Positions 27,441-36,880 are shown, counted from the first letter of the stretch. The stretch is DNA of 64,000 bases from Bacillota bacterium (GCA_025210655.1 JAOARG010000045.1:1-64000); one strand, 5' to 3'. Numbers and translations: made by a program. Notes: a model not told the origin generated them from the sequence alone.

Positions 27441-28448
27441 TTACATTCTCTCAGCAACGTACTCAACTAAGTCAACAACTCTTGCAGAATATCCCCACTC
27501 ATTATCATACCAAGAAACAACCTTTATTAAGTTTTCTCCTACAGACATAGTAGATAATCCATCAACGATTGAAGATCTAACGTCTTTTCTGTAGTCAATT
27601 GATACAAGTGGCTCTTCAGAGAATCCTAAGATTCCTTTAAGCTCGTTCTCAGAAGCAGCTTTAAGAGCTTTGTTTACGTCTTCAGCTGTACAGTTTTTCT
27701 CAGTCTTAACAACTAAGTCAACTAATGAAACTGTTGGAGTAGGAACTCTCATAGCCATTCCGTTTACTTTACCCTTAAGTTGTGGAAGTACTAAAGCAAC
27801 TGCCTTTGCAGCTCCAGTAGTAGTTGGAATAATTGACTCAGCAGCAGCTCTTGCTCTTCTTAAATCCTTGTGATCAGTATCTAGGATTCTTTGATCGTTA
27901 GTGTATGCATGAACTGTAGTCATAAGTGCTGAATCGATTCCGAAGTTCTCATCTATAACCTTAGCAAATGGTGCTAAGCAGTTAGTAGTACAAGATGCGT
28001 TAGAGATGATGTGATGATTAGCAGCATCGTATTCACCTTCATTAACACCCATAACTACTGTAACGTCTTCATTTGAAGCAGGAGCAGTAATGATAACTTT
28101 CTTAGCTCCAGCATTGATGTGCTTTTGAGCACCTTCTCTATCTCTGAATACTCCTGTAGCTTCAACTACGATATCCACTCCAAGCTCTCCCCATGGAAGA
28201 CTTTCTGGATCTCTTTCAGAGAATACTTTAATTTCTTTTCCGTTAACAATAATTGCATCTTCTTTTACTTCAACAGTTCCATCAAACTTTCCGTATAAAG
28301 TATCATACTTTAGTAAGTGAGCTGTTTGCTTAAGTGGTGAAGTGTTGTTAATAGCAACTACTTCAACATTTCTTTCCTTCTCCATAAGGATTCTGAATGA
28401 ATCCCTTCCGATTCTTCCGAATCCATTAATAGCAATTTTGATTGACAT
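27441..28448 (-). CDS. gap: Glyceraldehyde-3-phosphate dehydrogenase
   Basis: A 335-residue NAD-dependent glyceraldehyde-3-phosphate dehydrogenase. The Rossmann motif [14 protein letters not shown] is at the N terminus. The catalytic cysteine is in [12 protein letters not shown] near 153, the catalytic His in the [10 protein letters not shown] segment, and [12 protein letters not shown] is at the C terminus. An AGGAGG site precedes the ATG. It is the first enzyme gene after cggR, as in Bacillus. Confidence 0.98.
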   Translation of the reverse strand: MSIKIAINGFGRIGRDSFRILMEKERNVEVVAINNTSPLKQTAHLLKYDTLYGKFDGTVEVKEDAIIVNGKEIKVFSERDPESLPWGELGVDIVVEATGVFRDREGAQKHINAGAKKVIITAPASNEDVTVVMGVNEGEYDAANHHIISNASCTTNCLAPFAKVIDENFGIDSALMTTVHAYTNDQRILDTDHKDLRRARAAAESIIPTTTGAAKAVALVLPQLKGKVNGMAMRVPTPTVSLVDLVVKTEKNCTAEDVNKALKAASENELKGILGFSEEPLVSIDYRKDVRSSIVDGLSTMSVGENLIKVVSWYDNEWGYSARVVDLVEYVAERM

Positions 28449-28553
28449 AAAAACATCCTCCTAAAAACCTATTTGATTATTAATATATTTTATCAGGCCC
28501 TATACCTGACTATATCCTTTGACACAGTTTATTGATACCTGTTTTTGCTTATT

Positions 28554-29594
28554 TTAATCATTAACTTTGCTTAATATCTTCATACCAGTTGACTTGTCAG
28601 TTACCAGTATAAGATTTTCATTTATCTTACTTATGGACCTTATTGCATCAGCCTTATCTTCACCAGCTGCAACCGCAACAATGTTTTTCATGGACTTGAA
28701 TTTTTCAAGCTCAATTCCTATTGTGCTTATCTCGTAAACAACTTCCCCATCCTCGTTAAAGTAATATCCAAAAGCTTCCGAAACAGCGCCTTGACCAATC
28801 ATATAGTCAATTCTTTCACTGTTAATATTTCTTCTTGAAGCCATTACATCAGCCTTACCTATTCCAAAGACAAGTGTATCAATATTGTCTACAAGTTCTA
28901 AAATTTCTTTTATAGATGGTTCATTTTTAAGTGTTTCTATCGAGGATTTAGAAAGAAAATCAGGTGTATATAATATCTTATACTTTGCACCGAGTTTTCC
29001 AGCTAACTTTTCAACAAGGGTATTTGCCTGATATGAAATCTGACTTCCTACACCACCTCTTGCTGGTATAACAATCATGTCTTCATAATTCCCCTTACCT
29101 TTTTTGAACTCCTTCACAAGGTTGTATACCGTAGATCCCCCTGTTAGACCAAGAACACTTGAAGATTTTATTATCTTCTTTAGTTCCTCCGAAGCTCTTC
29201 TTCCCAACTCTTTTCTATATAACTCATCATCTTCTGATTCTACAAGAACAACTTTTTTAATCTTTAGTATTCTAGCAAGTTCTTCTTCAATAACACTTAT
29301 TCCCTTAAGATCATGTATGATTTCCTTAAGAGTAAGTAAACACTCTTCGCCCTTTTGGCTTGTAACCATACCTTCCAAAGTGAAATCCACAAGATTTTTT
29401 TCCTTAAGTACATTGGCCTCTTTCCTAGCTACCCTCTCAGTAATTTCAAGTTTAGTGGAAAGTGTTCTTCTTCCTATTGGACCAAAGTAACTAATCAGTC
29501 TTAATATCCTGTACCTGTCTATAAGGGTTTCAATAGACTCTGGAACCACACTTTTCAATATTTCAATAAATTCTTTTCTATCTGAAAGATTCAT
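28554..29594 (-). CDS. cggR: Central glycolytic genes regulator CggR
   Basis: A 346-residue SorC/DeoR-type repressor. N-terminal helix-turn-helix (about 15-70, with RRTLSTKLEITERVARKEAN), then a sugar-phosphate-binding isomerase-like domain with GLTGGSTVYN and PARGGVGSQ. In Bacillus CggR represses its own operon and releases it on fructose-1,6-bisphosphate. The ATG at 29594 has AGGTGG five bases upstream; a longer frame starts inside the operator. It leads the gap-pgk-tpiA-gpmI-eno operon, and a matching operator lies just upstream. Confidence 0.93.
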   Translation of the reverse strand: MNLSDRKEFIEILKSVVPESIETLIDRYRILRLISYFGPIGRRTLSTKLEITERVARKEANVLKEKNLVDFTLEGMVTSQKGEECLLTLKEIIHDLKGISVIEEELARILKIKKVVLVESEDDELYRKELGRRASEELKKIIKSSSVLGLTGGSTVYNLVKEFKKGKGNYEDMIVIPARGGVGSQISYQANTLVEKLAGKLGAKYKILYTPDFLSKSSIETLKNEPSIKEILELVDNIDTLVFGIGKADVMASRRNINSERIDYMIGQGAVSEAFGYYFNEDGEVVYEISTIGIELEKFKSMKNIVAVAAGEDKADAIRSISKINENLILVTDKSTGMKILSKVND

Positions 29595-29605
29595 AAATAC
29601 CACCT

Positions 29606-29642
29606 GGGACATTTTTTGTCCATGTGTCGTTTTTAAGTCCCA
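29606..29642 (-). promoter_or_regulatory. CggR operator
   Basis: On the minus strand there are two direct copies about 19 bases apart. The second, GGACAAAAAATGTCC, is GGAC-N7-GTCC-like and close to the Bacillus half-site CGGGAC-N6-TGTC; the first is GGGAC followed by CGACA. It lies between the promoter and the cggR ribosome site, so it fits autorepression by roadblock. Confidence 0.75.
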
Positions 29643-29673
29643 ACCCTTCCAAAAAAATATTTCTTACAAATTC

Positions 29674-29701
29674 ATTATACTATAAAGACTATTTTAATCA
29701 A
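29674..29701 (-). promoter_or_regulatory. Promoter of the cggR glycolytic operon
   Basis: TTGATT (29696-29701) and TATAAT (29674-29679) on the minus strand with a 16-base spacer, about 80 bases before the cggR start. Confidence 0.7.
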
Positions 29702-29745
29702 GGAGTTTTTTCGAAATTTTAATCTCAAGGGAGTTAAAATTTTAC

Positions 29746-29990
29746 CTAGACGCATCTTTAGATGCTTGCCCAGCAACATTGAAAATGTTAGCCCAGCAGT
29801 TACTTCAGCAACTAGAGCAATGATATTTTTCGCTTTTGCGAAGAAATCTATTTAAATTGTTTTACCACAGTAAAACTACCTTGTACTAGAAGTCATATAT
29901 GACTTCGCTGGGCTGAAAGTAAGAATTATCTTTTGCTGGGCTAAGAATTTTAAATTCTTGCTGGGCTCGAATCAAAGATTCGGCTCAACT
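29746..29990. repeat. Mirrored-linker hairpin array (GCCCAGC type)
   Basis: Left arm: hairpins 29752-29765, 29775-29789 and 29798-29813 separated by TTGCCCAGC and AGCCCAGC. Centre: TTCGC/GCGAA (29829-29842) and GTTTTAC/GTAAAAC (29859-29876), then ACCTTG. Right arm: hairpins 29889-29906, 29915-29934, 29943-29959 and 29968-29982 separated by GCTGGGCT, the reverse complement of the left linker. One stem on the left has a wobble only if read on the minus strand. Confidence 0.87.
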
Positions 29991-30027
29991 AAAAAATGCC
30001 CCATATCAAAGATATGGAACATTTTTT
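29991..30027. terminator. Terminator after rpoN
   Basis: A run of A, then CCATATC/GATATGG in a longer stem, then a run of seven T; symmetrical and able to work on both strands. It begins three bases after the rpoN stop codon on the minus strand. Confidence 0.88.
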
Positions 30028-30029
30028 TA

Positions 30030-31385
30030 TTAATACGCTTTTCTCTTAGACGAGGATGGTATACCCAGCTCATCTCTGTATTTTGCAACTGTTCTTCTAG
30101 ATACCTTTACTCCAATATCTTTTAGTCTAGTTGATATTATTTGATCACTTAATGGCTTTTTAGTATTTTCTTCTGCTATCATCTCACTTATAATATCTTT
30201 TATACTTTGGGATGATACTCCTTCTCCGGAAGCGCTTGATACTCCACTTTGGAAGAAATACTTTATTTCGTATAGTCCACTGGAGCACTGCATATACTTT
30301 CCATTAACAGCTCTACTTACTGTAGATTCATGGACTCCTATTTCATTAGCTATATCTTTTAGATTTAATGTCTTTAGATACATCTTTCCTTTTTCAAAAA
30401 ACTCATATTGATAATCAAGTATAGCTTCTACCACCCTAAATATTGTATTTCTTCTTTGTTCTATGCTCTTAATAAGTTTTAGGGCTTGATTTAACTTTGT
30501 ATTTATATACTCTGATGTGTCCTTTGTTGTATCAACATCATTAAGTAACTTTCTATAGTAATTACTTATATTTAACTTAGGTGCAGTGAAATCGTTTACT
30601 AATATTACATACTCTCCATCGATTTTCTCCACAACAACGTCAGGCTTTATATATCTAATATCCCTCATACTTGAAAACTCTCTACCTGGTTTAGGTTCAA
30701 GTGTTCTAATATAAAGTGCAGCACTTTTAACTGCTTCAATATCCACTTTTAATTTTTTTGCAATGTTATTAAGTCTATTGTTTCCAAGGTCATCTAGGAA
30801 ATTTTCTATAATTTCAAAAACCAAAATATCCGCCACACCTTTTTTACAGGCTTGGATAAGTAGACATTCCTTAAGGCTTCTTGCTACAACTCCAGCAGGT
30901 TCAAAATTTTGAAGAACATCAATTATTGATTCAATTTCTTCAGACTCTTTATTGTACTTTATGCCGATTTCATCATTTGATAAATCTAAGAATCCATTTT
31001 CATCAAGATTCTCAATAATGTATAGGGCTACTTCCATCTGTTCATCACTTAAAAGTGTAAATTTAAGTTGATCCTTAAGAAAGTCATTTAAGGTATCTTC
31101 CCCAGCAACGAAATTATCGTAATTTACGTCTTCTGCAGCCTGAACATTGTTGTAAGTCTTTCTATCTCTGTCCATTTCATTACTTAGACTTTTCCAATCT
31201 ATTTCATCATGGCTTTTCTCTTCAGTAGTTGGCTTCTCAATTATAGGATTGTTAAGCAACTCCTCATTGATAAACTCATTCAATTCAATGGAATTATATT
31301 GTAGAATTTCAATTGCTTGTTTAAGTTCATGAGTCATGACTAGCTTTTGGGTCTGTGATAAATTTAAATTGAAATTCATTTTCAT
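30030..31385 (-). CDS. rpoN: RNA polymerase sigma-54 factor
   Basis: A 451-residue sigma-54. Region I (1-50) has NLNLSQTQKLVMTHELKQAI and is glutamine- and leucine-rich; the core-binding domain spans about 90-280; the C-terminal helix-turn-helix includes ANEIGVHESTVSRAVNGKY, and the RpoN box near 435 reads SRRTVAKYRDELGI. Sigma-54 needs AAA activators and reads GG/GC promoters; in clostridia it often drives amino-acid fermentation genes. AAGGAG lies nine bases before the ATG. Confidence 0.96.
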   Translation of the reverse strand: MKMNFNLNLSQTQKLVMTHELKQAIEILQYNSIELNEFINEELLNNPIIEKPTTEEKSHDEIDWKSLSNEMDRDRKTYNNVQAAEDVNYDNFVAGEDTLNDFLKDQLKFTLLSDEQMEVALYIIENLDENGFLDLSNDEIGIKYNKESEEIESIIDVLQNFEPAGVVARSLKECLLIQACKKGVADILVFEIIENFLDDLGNNRLNNIAKKLKVDIEAVKSAALYIRTLEPKPGREFSSMRDIRYIKPDVVVEKIDGEYVILVNDFTAPKLNISNYYRKLLNDVDTTKDTSEYINTKLNQALKLIKSIEQRRNTIFRVVEAILDYQYEFFEKGKMYLKTLNLKDIANEIGVHESTVSRAVNGKYMQCSSGLYEIKYFFQSGVSSASGEGVSSQSIKDIISEMIAEENTKKPLSDQIISTRLKDIGVKVSRRTVAKYRDELGIPSSSKRKAY

Positions 31386-31428
31386 GATACCTAACTCCTT
31401 CCCATTACATATGTATTATACCAGTAAA

Positions 31429-31466
31429 ATAAAAAAAATGCCATGAGAATAAATTCTCATGGCATA
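31429..31466 (-). terminator. Terminator after the CoA-transferase gene
   Basis: On the minus strand ATGCCATGAGAAT pairs with ATTCTCATGGCAT, followed by eight T. It begins about ten bases after the stop codon. Confidence 0.9.
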
Positions 31467-31475
31467 TTGTATTAA

Positions 31476-32663
31476 TTATAATACTTTAGTATCTTTTAAT
31501 TCTTTAATCTCTTCTTCACTTAGTCCTAACATTGAAGATAATACTTCATTTGTATGTTGTCCTAATAGTGGAGCGTGAGTTCTGATTGAACCAGGAGTTT
31601 CACTCATTTTGATTGGAACACCAGGCATTTTTAATTTACCAGCGATTGGATGCTCAACTTCTTGAATCATCTCTCTAGCATTTACTTGCTCATTAGAGAT
31701 TACTTTATCAACTGTGTTGATAGGTCCATTTGGAACACCAGCATCGTCCATAATTGTTTGCCACTCTTCAGTAGTTTTAGCTTTCATAGCTTCTCCTAAG
31801 ATTGGTCTTAACTCTGCATAGTTATCTGATCTTAATGGATTAGTAACAAATCTCTCATCTTCAGCAAGCTCTGGTCTACCCATAGCAGCACAGTACTTCT
31901 TGTAAAGGTTATCGTTACCAGCAGCAATCATGATTTCTCCGTTTGCAGTTTCGAATGGCTCGAAAGGTACGATTGAAGAGTGTCTGTTTCCAGCTGGAGC
32001 AGGAACGTCTCCTGAAACAACGTATCTTGCGATAGCGTTCTCAAGGATAGCTACCTGACAGTCAAGCATAGCTACGTCAACTTTTTGTCCAACACCTTGA
32101 GTATTTCTAGTTTGAAGTGCAGCTAGGATACCGATTGCTGTGAAAAGTCCAGCAGTGATATCTCCAACAGATGGACCAACTCTTGTTGGCTTTCCACCCT
32201 TTTGTCCAGTGATAGACATGATTCCACCCATTGCCTGAACAACACCATCATATGCAGGTCTCTTAGAGTAAGGACCAGTATGTCCAAATCCTGAAGAAGC
32301 AGCATAGATAATCTTAGGGTTGATTTCTTTTAATACATCATAACCTAAACCTAATTTTTCCATAGTTCCAGGTCTGTAGTTTTCTACGATTACATCAACT
32401 TGCTTAACAAGTTCTTTTAAGATATCCTTACCTTTTTGCTCTTTAAGGTTAAGAGTCATAGACTTCTTATTTCTGTTGATTGACATGAAATAAGCACTCT
32501 CATCACCAATGTATGGTCCGAAGTGTCTTGAATCATCACCTTTTCCTGGCATTTCTACTTTAATTACATCTGCACCCATATCTGCTAATATCATAGTAGC
32601 GTAAGGTCCAGCAAGTACTCTAGTAAGGTCTAGTACCTTAATACCTTCTAATGCTAAAGCCAT
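31476..32663 (-). CDS. Class III (CaiB/BaiF) CoA-transferase
   Basis: A 395-residue family III CoA-transferase, which moves CoA between carboxylic acids through aspartyl-CoA intermediates. It has VLDLTRVLAGPYATMILADMGADVIKVE, NRNKKSMTLNL, VIVENYRPGTMEKLGLGY and the likely nucleophile Asp in VAMLDCQVA near 172. Related enzymes act on oxalate, formate, succinate, carnitine or bile acids. Lying next to the oxamate transcarbamylase operon it may activate a C2 dicarboxylate such as oxalate; that is inference. It follows the cyclase gene across a terminator and a 210-base gap, so it may have its own promoter. Confidence 0.88.
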   Translation of the reverse strand: MALALEGIKVLDLTRVLAGPYATMILADMGADVIKVEMPGKGDDSRHFGPYIGDESAYFMSINRNKKSMTLNLKEQKGKDILKELVKQVDVIVENYRPGTMEKLGLGYDVLKEINPKIIYAASSGFGHTGPYSKRPAYDGVVQAMGGIMSITGQKGGKPTRVGPSVGDITAGLFTAIGILAALQTRNTQGVGQKVDVAMLDCQVAILENAIARYVVSGDVPAPAGNRHSSIVPFEPFETANGEIMIAAGNDNLYKKYCAAMGRPELAEDERFVTNPLRSDNYAELRPILGEAMKAKTTEEWQTIMDDAGVPNGPINTVDKVISNEQVNAREMIQEVEHPIAGKLKMPGVPIKMSETPGSIRTHAPLLGQHTNEVLSSMLGLSEEEIKELKDTKVL

Positions 32664-32827
32664 CTTTTTTCCTCCTAATTACAGTTGCAAAGCAACCTAT
32701 TTATATATAATCCTTAATCAAAGCATAAAACTTTTTTTAAACTTTGATTAAAAAAGTAATTATTCCAACTAGAAAATTATTCCACAATATCAAAGATTTG
32801 ATAAACTTTTAACTAATTTTGCTAAAA

Positions 32828-32853
32828 GCAGACCCGCCATTTAGGCGGGCTGC
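32828..32853 (-). terminator. Terminator after the cyclase-family gene
   Basis: On the minus strand GCAGCCCGCC pairs with GGCGGGTCTGC around a five-base loop, followed by TTTT. Confidence 0.88.
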
Positions 32854-32873
32854 AAATTTTATATCAATTATTA

Positions 32874-33665
32874 TTATTCAGCGTCGAATGCTACAACTCT
32901 AGCGATTGAAGACTCTCCACCTTGGAATCTCCATGGGAAACAACCAACAACTAATCTCTTGTTAACGATCTTAGCGATGTCTCCACCTAAGTTCTCAGCA
33001 TGAATGATATCATGTGGGAATAGATCGTAGTGCATTAGCTGGTAATCTTCTTCTGGCCAGAAATCATCTAAGCCTTTACCGTATTTCTCTTGTAGGTACT
33101 TCTCAGCTTTAACAGCTTCCTTAGGGCACCACTCTCTGATCTTAGTGTTCATTGGGTGATCTGCAGAACCTGCATCAACTCCGATCCACTTGATCTTCTT
33201 CTCGATAGCCCACTCAGAGAACTCTTTAGTTGGACCAGGGTGTCTTAACATGTATCTTTCTTCGTCAGCTTCTGGCTGATCCCATCCGTATTTGCTGTAT
33301 CCAGTGTAAATGATAAGGATATCTCCCTCTTTTACTTCTACTCTTTCTTCGATATCTTTTGAAGTGTAGATACCGTAATCTTCAGCTATATCAGATAAGT
33401 CAACTACTACAGCTTCGTTACATAACTCTTCTAGAGGAATCTCAGAGATATCTCTTCCGTGAGTAATGAAGTGCATAGATCCATCTAAGTGAGTACCAAC
33501 GTGGTTAGAAGTAGTGATAACCTGTCCGTTAGCTCCGTTAGAAGATAATCTCTTGAAGAATTTAATTTGTAATGGCTCGTAAGTTGGCCATGGTGGTGTT
33601 AAATGCGATAAATTTTGAGTTAAATCGTACATTTTTACATTTTTCCAAAAATCGATAATGTTCAT
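32874..33665 (-). CDS. Cyclase-family metal-dependent hydrolase
   Basis: A 263-residue protein of the cyclase family (kynurenine formamidase, isatin hydrolase and relatives). The metal-binding signature HVGTHLDGSMHF is at about 55-66, and DAGSADHP and the C-terminal SSIARVVAF fit the family. Members hydrolyse amide or lactam bonds, often opening rings. In this operon, downstream of the transcarbamylase genes, it could open a cyclic ureide or deamidate oxamate; neither is shown. AAGGAGG precedes the ATG. The gene has its own terminator downstream. Confidence 0.88.
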   Translation of the reverse strand: MNIIDFWKNVKMYDLTQNLSHLTPPWPTYEPLQIKFFKRLSSNGANGQVITTSNHVGTHLDGSMHFITHGRDISEIPLEELCNEAVVVDLSDIAEDYGIYTSKDIEERVEVKEGDILIIYTGYSKYGWDQPEADEERYMLRHPGPTKEFSEWAIEKKIKWIGVDAGSADHPMNTKIREWCPKEAVKAEKYLQEKYGKGLDDFWPEEDYQLMHYDLFPHDIIHAENLGGDIAKIVNKRLVVGCFPWRFQGGESSIARVVAFDAE

Positions 33666-33794
33666 TTAAAGAACCTCCTTAAAGTTTATAACCGTTATAA
33701 TTTTATAACGAATACATTATATCATATTTTATGCCTTCTGGCATTAGATATCATTTAATTAATACTATTAAAATTTCTTATAATCAAGTTAAGA

Positions 33795-35057
33795 TTACTT
33801 GATAACGCCTTCTTTTTCTAACATTTCTACGTATGCTTCTAAAGCATCTTCGAAACACTTCATTGGAGGGTTAACAAGTCCAGCTCCTACCTGTCCAACA
33901 CCTGGATCTTTATGAGCGATACCAGTGTTGATGATTGGAAGGATTCCAGTCTCGATTACCTTTTGAATATCAACACCTGTAGCAGATCCTCTGAAGTTTA
34001 GTGCAGGAATCTTGTAAGTGTTGTTCTCAGCTAATGTAATTTCATACATTGACTTAGAGTAGTTAACAGCATCTTGTGGAGTACCACCAACGAACTGAAC
34101 GATCGCAGGAGCAGCACCCATACAGAATCCACCGATTCCAGTAGTCTCAGTGATTACAGAGTCACCGATATCTGGGTTAGCATCTGCTGGAGAGTATCCT
34201 GGGAAGTATAATCCGTCGATAATCTCAGCTGGAGCTGTAAACCATCTATCTGGCATAGATGAAACTCTGATTCCGAACTCAGTACCATTTCTAGCCATAG
34301 TGTAAACCATAGTAGAGTATTTAACTCCGCCAGCTGGATCTAATGAACACTTACAAGCAGGCATTGTTAAGTTTAAGAAGAAATGGTCATTACTATGCAT
34401 GAAAGCAAATACTTTAGAAATTGTTTCAATATCATAGTTAACTCTTACTAAATGTGGAGCTAATTCTCTGATTAATAGAGAAGTACCAGCTTTATTTCTG
34501 TTGTGACCCTCATCACCCATTTGAGTAACCTGAGCGATCATTGTCTTAAGATCAATCTCTCCAACTAAAGCTAAAGTTTCTTTAAGAACTGGACCTAAAA
34601 CTTCTTCCATCCACTTAAGTCTCTCAACAACTTCTTCTTGGTAAGCACCAAATCTTAATACTTTTCCAAGACCTTCGTTAAGTGTACAATAAGCTTTGTT
34701 TCCGAAAGTTTTGTTTTCAACAATCCATACAGGCATGCTGTAAGTAACAACACCAGCCATAGGACCTACTGCATCATGGTGATGACAAGAATCAAAAGTG
34801 ATCTCGCCAGAAGCAGCTAAAGCGCTAGCTGAATCAAAATCATCTGCTAAACCTTCATAGATAAGTCCACCGATTACAGCACCTCTTAATGGACCACTCA
34901 TGTCTTCCCACTTAACTGGAGGACCAGCGTGAAGGATAGTTTTCTTAGTCATATTTGGAATATCTGCACCTGCAGTTCCAATTCCTACAAGAGTTGGTTG
35001 AGCTTTAAGAAGTCTACCAACTGCTTCTTCATTAGCCTTTTTAATAAGTTCTTGCAC
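33795..35057 (-). CDS. allG: Oxamate transcarbamylase subunit AllG, main part (DUF1116)
   Basis: A 420-residue DUF1116 protein, equivalent to E. coli YlbE/AllG without its first 60 or so residues. E. coli AllF, AllG and AllH together form oxamate transcarbamylase, which exchanges carbamoyl between oxalurate and phosphate. Conserved stretches include ILHAGPPVKWEDMSGPLRGA, CHHHDAVGPMAGV, MGDEGHNRNKAGT, DIGDSVITETTGIGGF and NTGIAHKDPGVGQVGAG. Translation starts at a GTG with AAGGAG upstream. The missing N-terminal piece is the small gene just upstream on the same strand. Confidence 0.9.
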   Translation of the reverse strand: MQELIKKANEEAVGRLLKAQPTLVGIGTAGADIPNMTKKTILHAGPPVKWEDMSGPLRGAVIGGLIYEGLADDFDSASALAASGEITFDSCHHHDAVGPMAGVVTYSMPVWIVENKTFGNKAYCTLNEGLGKVLRFGAYQEEVVERLKWMEEVLGPVLKETLALVGEIDLKTMIAQVTQMGDEGHNRNKAGTSLLIRELAPHLVRVNYDIETISKVFAFMHSNDHFFLNLTMPACKCSLDPAGGVKYSTMVYTMARNGTEFGIRVSSMPDRWFTAPAEIIDGLYFPGYSPADANPDIGDSVITETTGIGGFCMGAAPAIVQFVGGTPQDAVNYSKSMYEITLAENNTYKIPALNFRGSATGVDIQKVIETGILPIINTGIAHKDPGVGQVGAGLVNPPMKCFEDALEAYVEMLEKEGVIK

Positions 35058-35125
35058 TTAATTCATCTCCTTATGATTAAATTTAAAATTTAATTATATT
35101 TAAAATTTATTAATAACTTATACTA

Positions 35126-35299
35126 TTATCTACCAAGCTTAGCTAGTAAACCGATAAGCTTTTGATTTCCACCTGCTGGAGGTCTCCAACTTACGTGGAT
35201 TGTTTTAACGTCTTGACTCTTTAATTCTCTAGCGAAAGACTCAAGTCCAACGTTAGCAATTACTAAGTCTTTACCGAATAATTCATTAATCTTAGACAT
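35126..35299 (-). CDS. Separate N-terminal segment of AllG (FdrA-domain small protein)
   Basis: A 57-residue protein. Its sequence LFGKDLVIANVGLESFARELK and HVSWRPPAGGN resembles the N-terminal segment of full-length YlbE/AllG proteins, including the conserved PP-x-GN. It has its own ATG and AAGGAG site, and its stop codon is 68 bases before the allG start, which has its own ribosome site. It therefore looks like a true gene split, not a sequencing frameshift. It likely folds as part of the AllFGH complex. Confidence in homology is good by memory of the family; no alignment was run. Confidence 0.75.
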   Translation of the reverse strand: MSKINELFGKDLVIANVGLESFARELKSQDVKTIHVSWRPPAGGNQKLIGLLAKLGR

Positions 35300-35320
35300 T
35301 CTATTCACTCCTTAATCAAA

Positions 35321-36880
35321 TTATTTGTTTGCTTTTAAGATTCTTGCAGCTAATCTGATAGCTTGAGCGTTAGAAGGCATGATAATACAACCAATTTCTT
35401 CAAGAACTCTTTGAGATTCTTCAGCATCCTGGTAATCTGCATCTGTACCACAGATAGAACCAACAAATACCATTTCTTTGCCCATAGCAGCCATCTTCTC
35501 TTTTGCTTCCTTAATGTAAGGAACCATAGCTCCAGCTGGATCTTCGTTTGAACCGTAACCTAATACTACGTCAAACAGGATAACTCCAACATCACCTTCA
35601 CACTCTTGAACCATTCTATCAGTTCTTGTAGTTGGGTCGATCATTGGGTGAGGTCTACCTACTGTAAACTCATCATCTCCAAGGTCAATACAAGTGTGCT
35701 CTAATGATCTAGAAGTATCAACTAACTTGTACTCTGGGTGTAATGGAATGTTTGACCATACATCTTCGCCTAATTCGTTAGTGATAAGCTTGATTGCTTC
35801 CTCAGCTAACGTTCCACCAGTGTAAAGACCTCTGATATAAACCTGATCTTCTTTTAACTTAGCAGACTCTTCAGCGATAATCTTGTTAGCAGCTTCTTCT
35901 CCCATTTGGAAGCTATCGAAGTCTACAACTTCTTTCTTCTCAAGTAATGCAACAGCTTTGTAAGCAGTATCTTCTAGAGATAATGCAGCGTAAGCACCAG
36001 CATTAACAGCATCTTCAGGATTTCCACCGATGAAGTTAACAACGAAAGGCTTGTCAGTAGTCTTAACTAACTCAAGAACCTTGATTGCTACTTCTGGAGC
36101 TGGTGGCTTAGAGATAAGAACGATAACTTCTGTAGCAGGATCGTTGATTAATGCTTTGATTCCATGAATCATCATTAATCCGCCAACTTCTGACTTAAGA
36201 TCTCTACCACCAGTACCGATTACCTGAGATACACCGTGTCCTAGTTTATGGATTAAACAAGAAACTTCCTGAGTACCAGTTCCTGATGCAGCAACGATAC
36301 CAATAGGTCCCTTGTTTATTACGTTTGCGAATGCTAAAGGAACATTGTTGATTATTGCAGTACCACAGTCAGGTCCCATTAATAATAAATCGTTCGCTAC
36401 AGCGTATTCTTTTAATTCTTTTTCTTCTTCTACTGGCATGTTATCTGAGAATAACATTACGTGAAGATCTTTCTTAAGAGCTTTCATAGCTTCAGCCTTA
36501 GCATATTTTCCTGGAACAGAAATAATAACCATGTTTGTTTCAGGCTGATACTTAACAGCTGAATCTAATGTAGCTGGTGAGAAATCATCATCCCCATCAT
36601 CAGACTTAGTATTTGATAATAACTCATCAACAGTTGTTTCAACTGTATCAATGATTCCATCAACATCTGAATCAATAACTATAAAAAAGTCATTTCCAGA
36701 TAAAGCTCTGATATCATCAGTAGCTAGGTTAAGGTTTTCCACTAGTTCCTTATTAAGGTCTGTTCCCATTCCAATAAGGCACTCGTTAACTCCGTCAATG
36801 TTCTTAATATCTTTCGATATAAGCATCAATGTAACTGAGTCATAGTAAGTATTCTTTCTAATTACCGTTTGTACTCTCAT
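35321..36880 (-). CDS. allF: Oxamate transcarbamylase subunit AllF (FdrA)
   Basis: A 519-residue FdrA-family protein, built like acyl-CoA synthetase (NDP-forming) alpha and beta CoA-ligase domains: GPDCGTAIINNVPLAFAN (residues 165-182), GIVAASGTGTQEVSCLI, the GTGGRDL loop, and a C-terminal ligase-like domain with LFDVVLGYGSNEDPAG and SICGTDADYQD. In E. coli it is one of three subunits of oxamate transcarbamylase. Its start overlaps the allH end by 23 bases and has an AGGAGG site inside allH, so translation is probably coupled. Confidence 0.92.
   Translation of the reverse strand: MRVQTVIRKNTYYDSVTLMLISKDIKNIDGVNECLIGMGTDLNKELVENLNLATDDIRALSGNDFFIVIDSDVDGIIDTVETTVDELLSNTKSDDGDDDFSPATLDSAVKYQPETNMVIISVPGKYAKAEAMKALKKDLHVMLFSDNMPVEEEKELKEYAVANDLLLMGPDCGTAIINNVPLAFANVINKGPIGIVAASGTGTQEVSCLIHKLGHGVSQVIGTGGRDLKSEVGGLMMIHGIKALINDPATEVIVLISKPPAPEVAIKVLELVKTTDKPFVVNFIGGNPEDAVNAGAYAALSLEDTAYKAVALLEKKEVVDFDSFQMGEEAANKIIAEESAKLKEDQVYIRGLYTGGTLAEEAIKLITNELGEDVWSNIPLHPEYKLVDTSRSLEHTCIDLGDDEFTVGRPHPMIDPTTRTDRMVQECEGDVGVILFDVVLGYGSNEDPAGAMVPYIKEAKEKMAAMGKEMVFVGSICGTDADYQDAEESQRVLEEIGCIIMPSNAQAIRLAARILKANK

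Noticed and set aside
35058-35299. Frameshift or sequencing error in allG
   Set aside because: There is a 68-base AT-rich gap with a stop codon, a fresh ribosome site and a new start, not a one-base slip.
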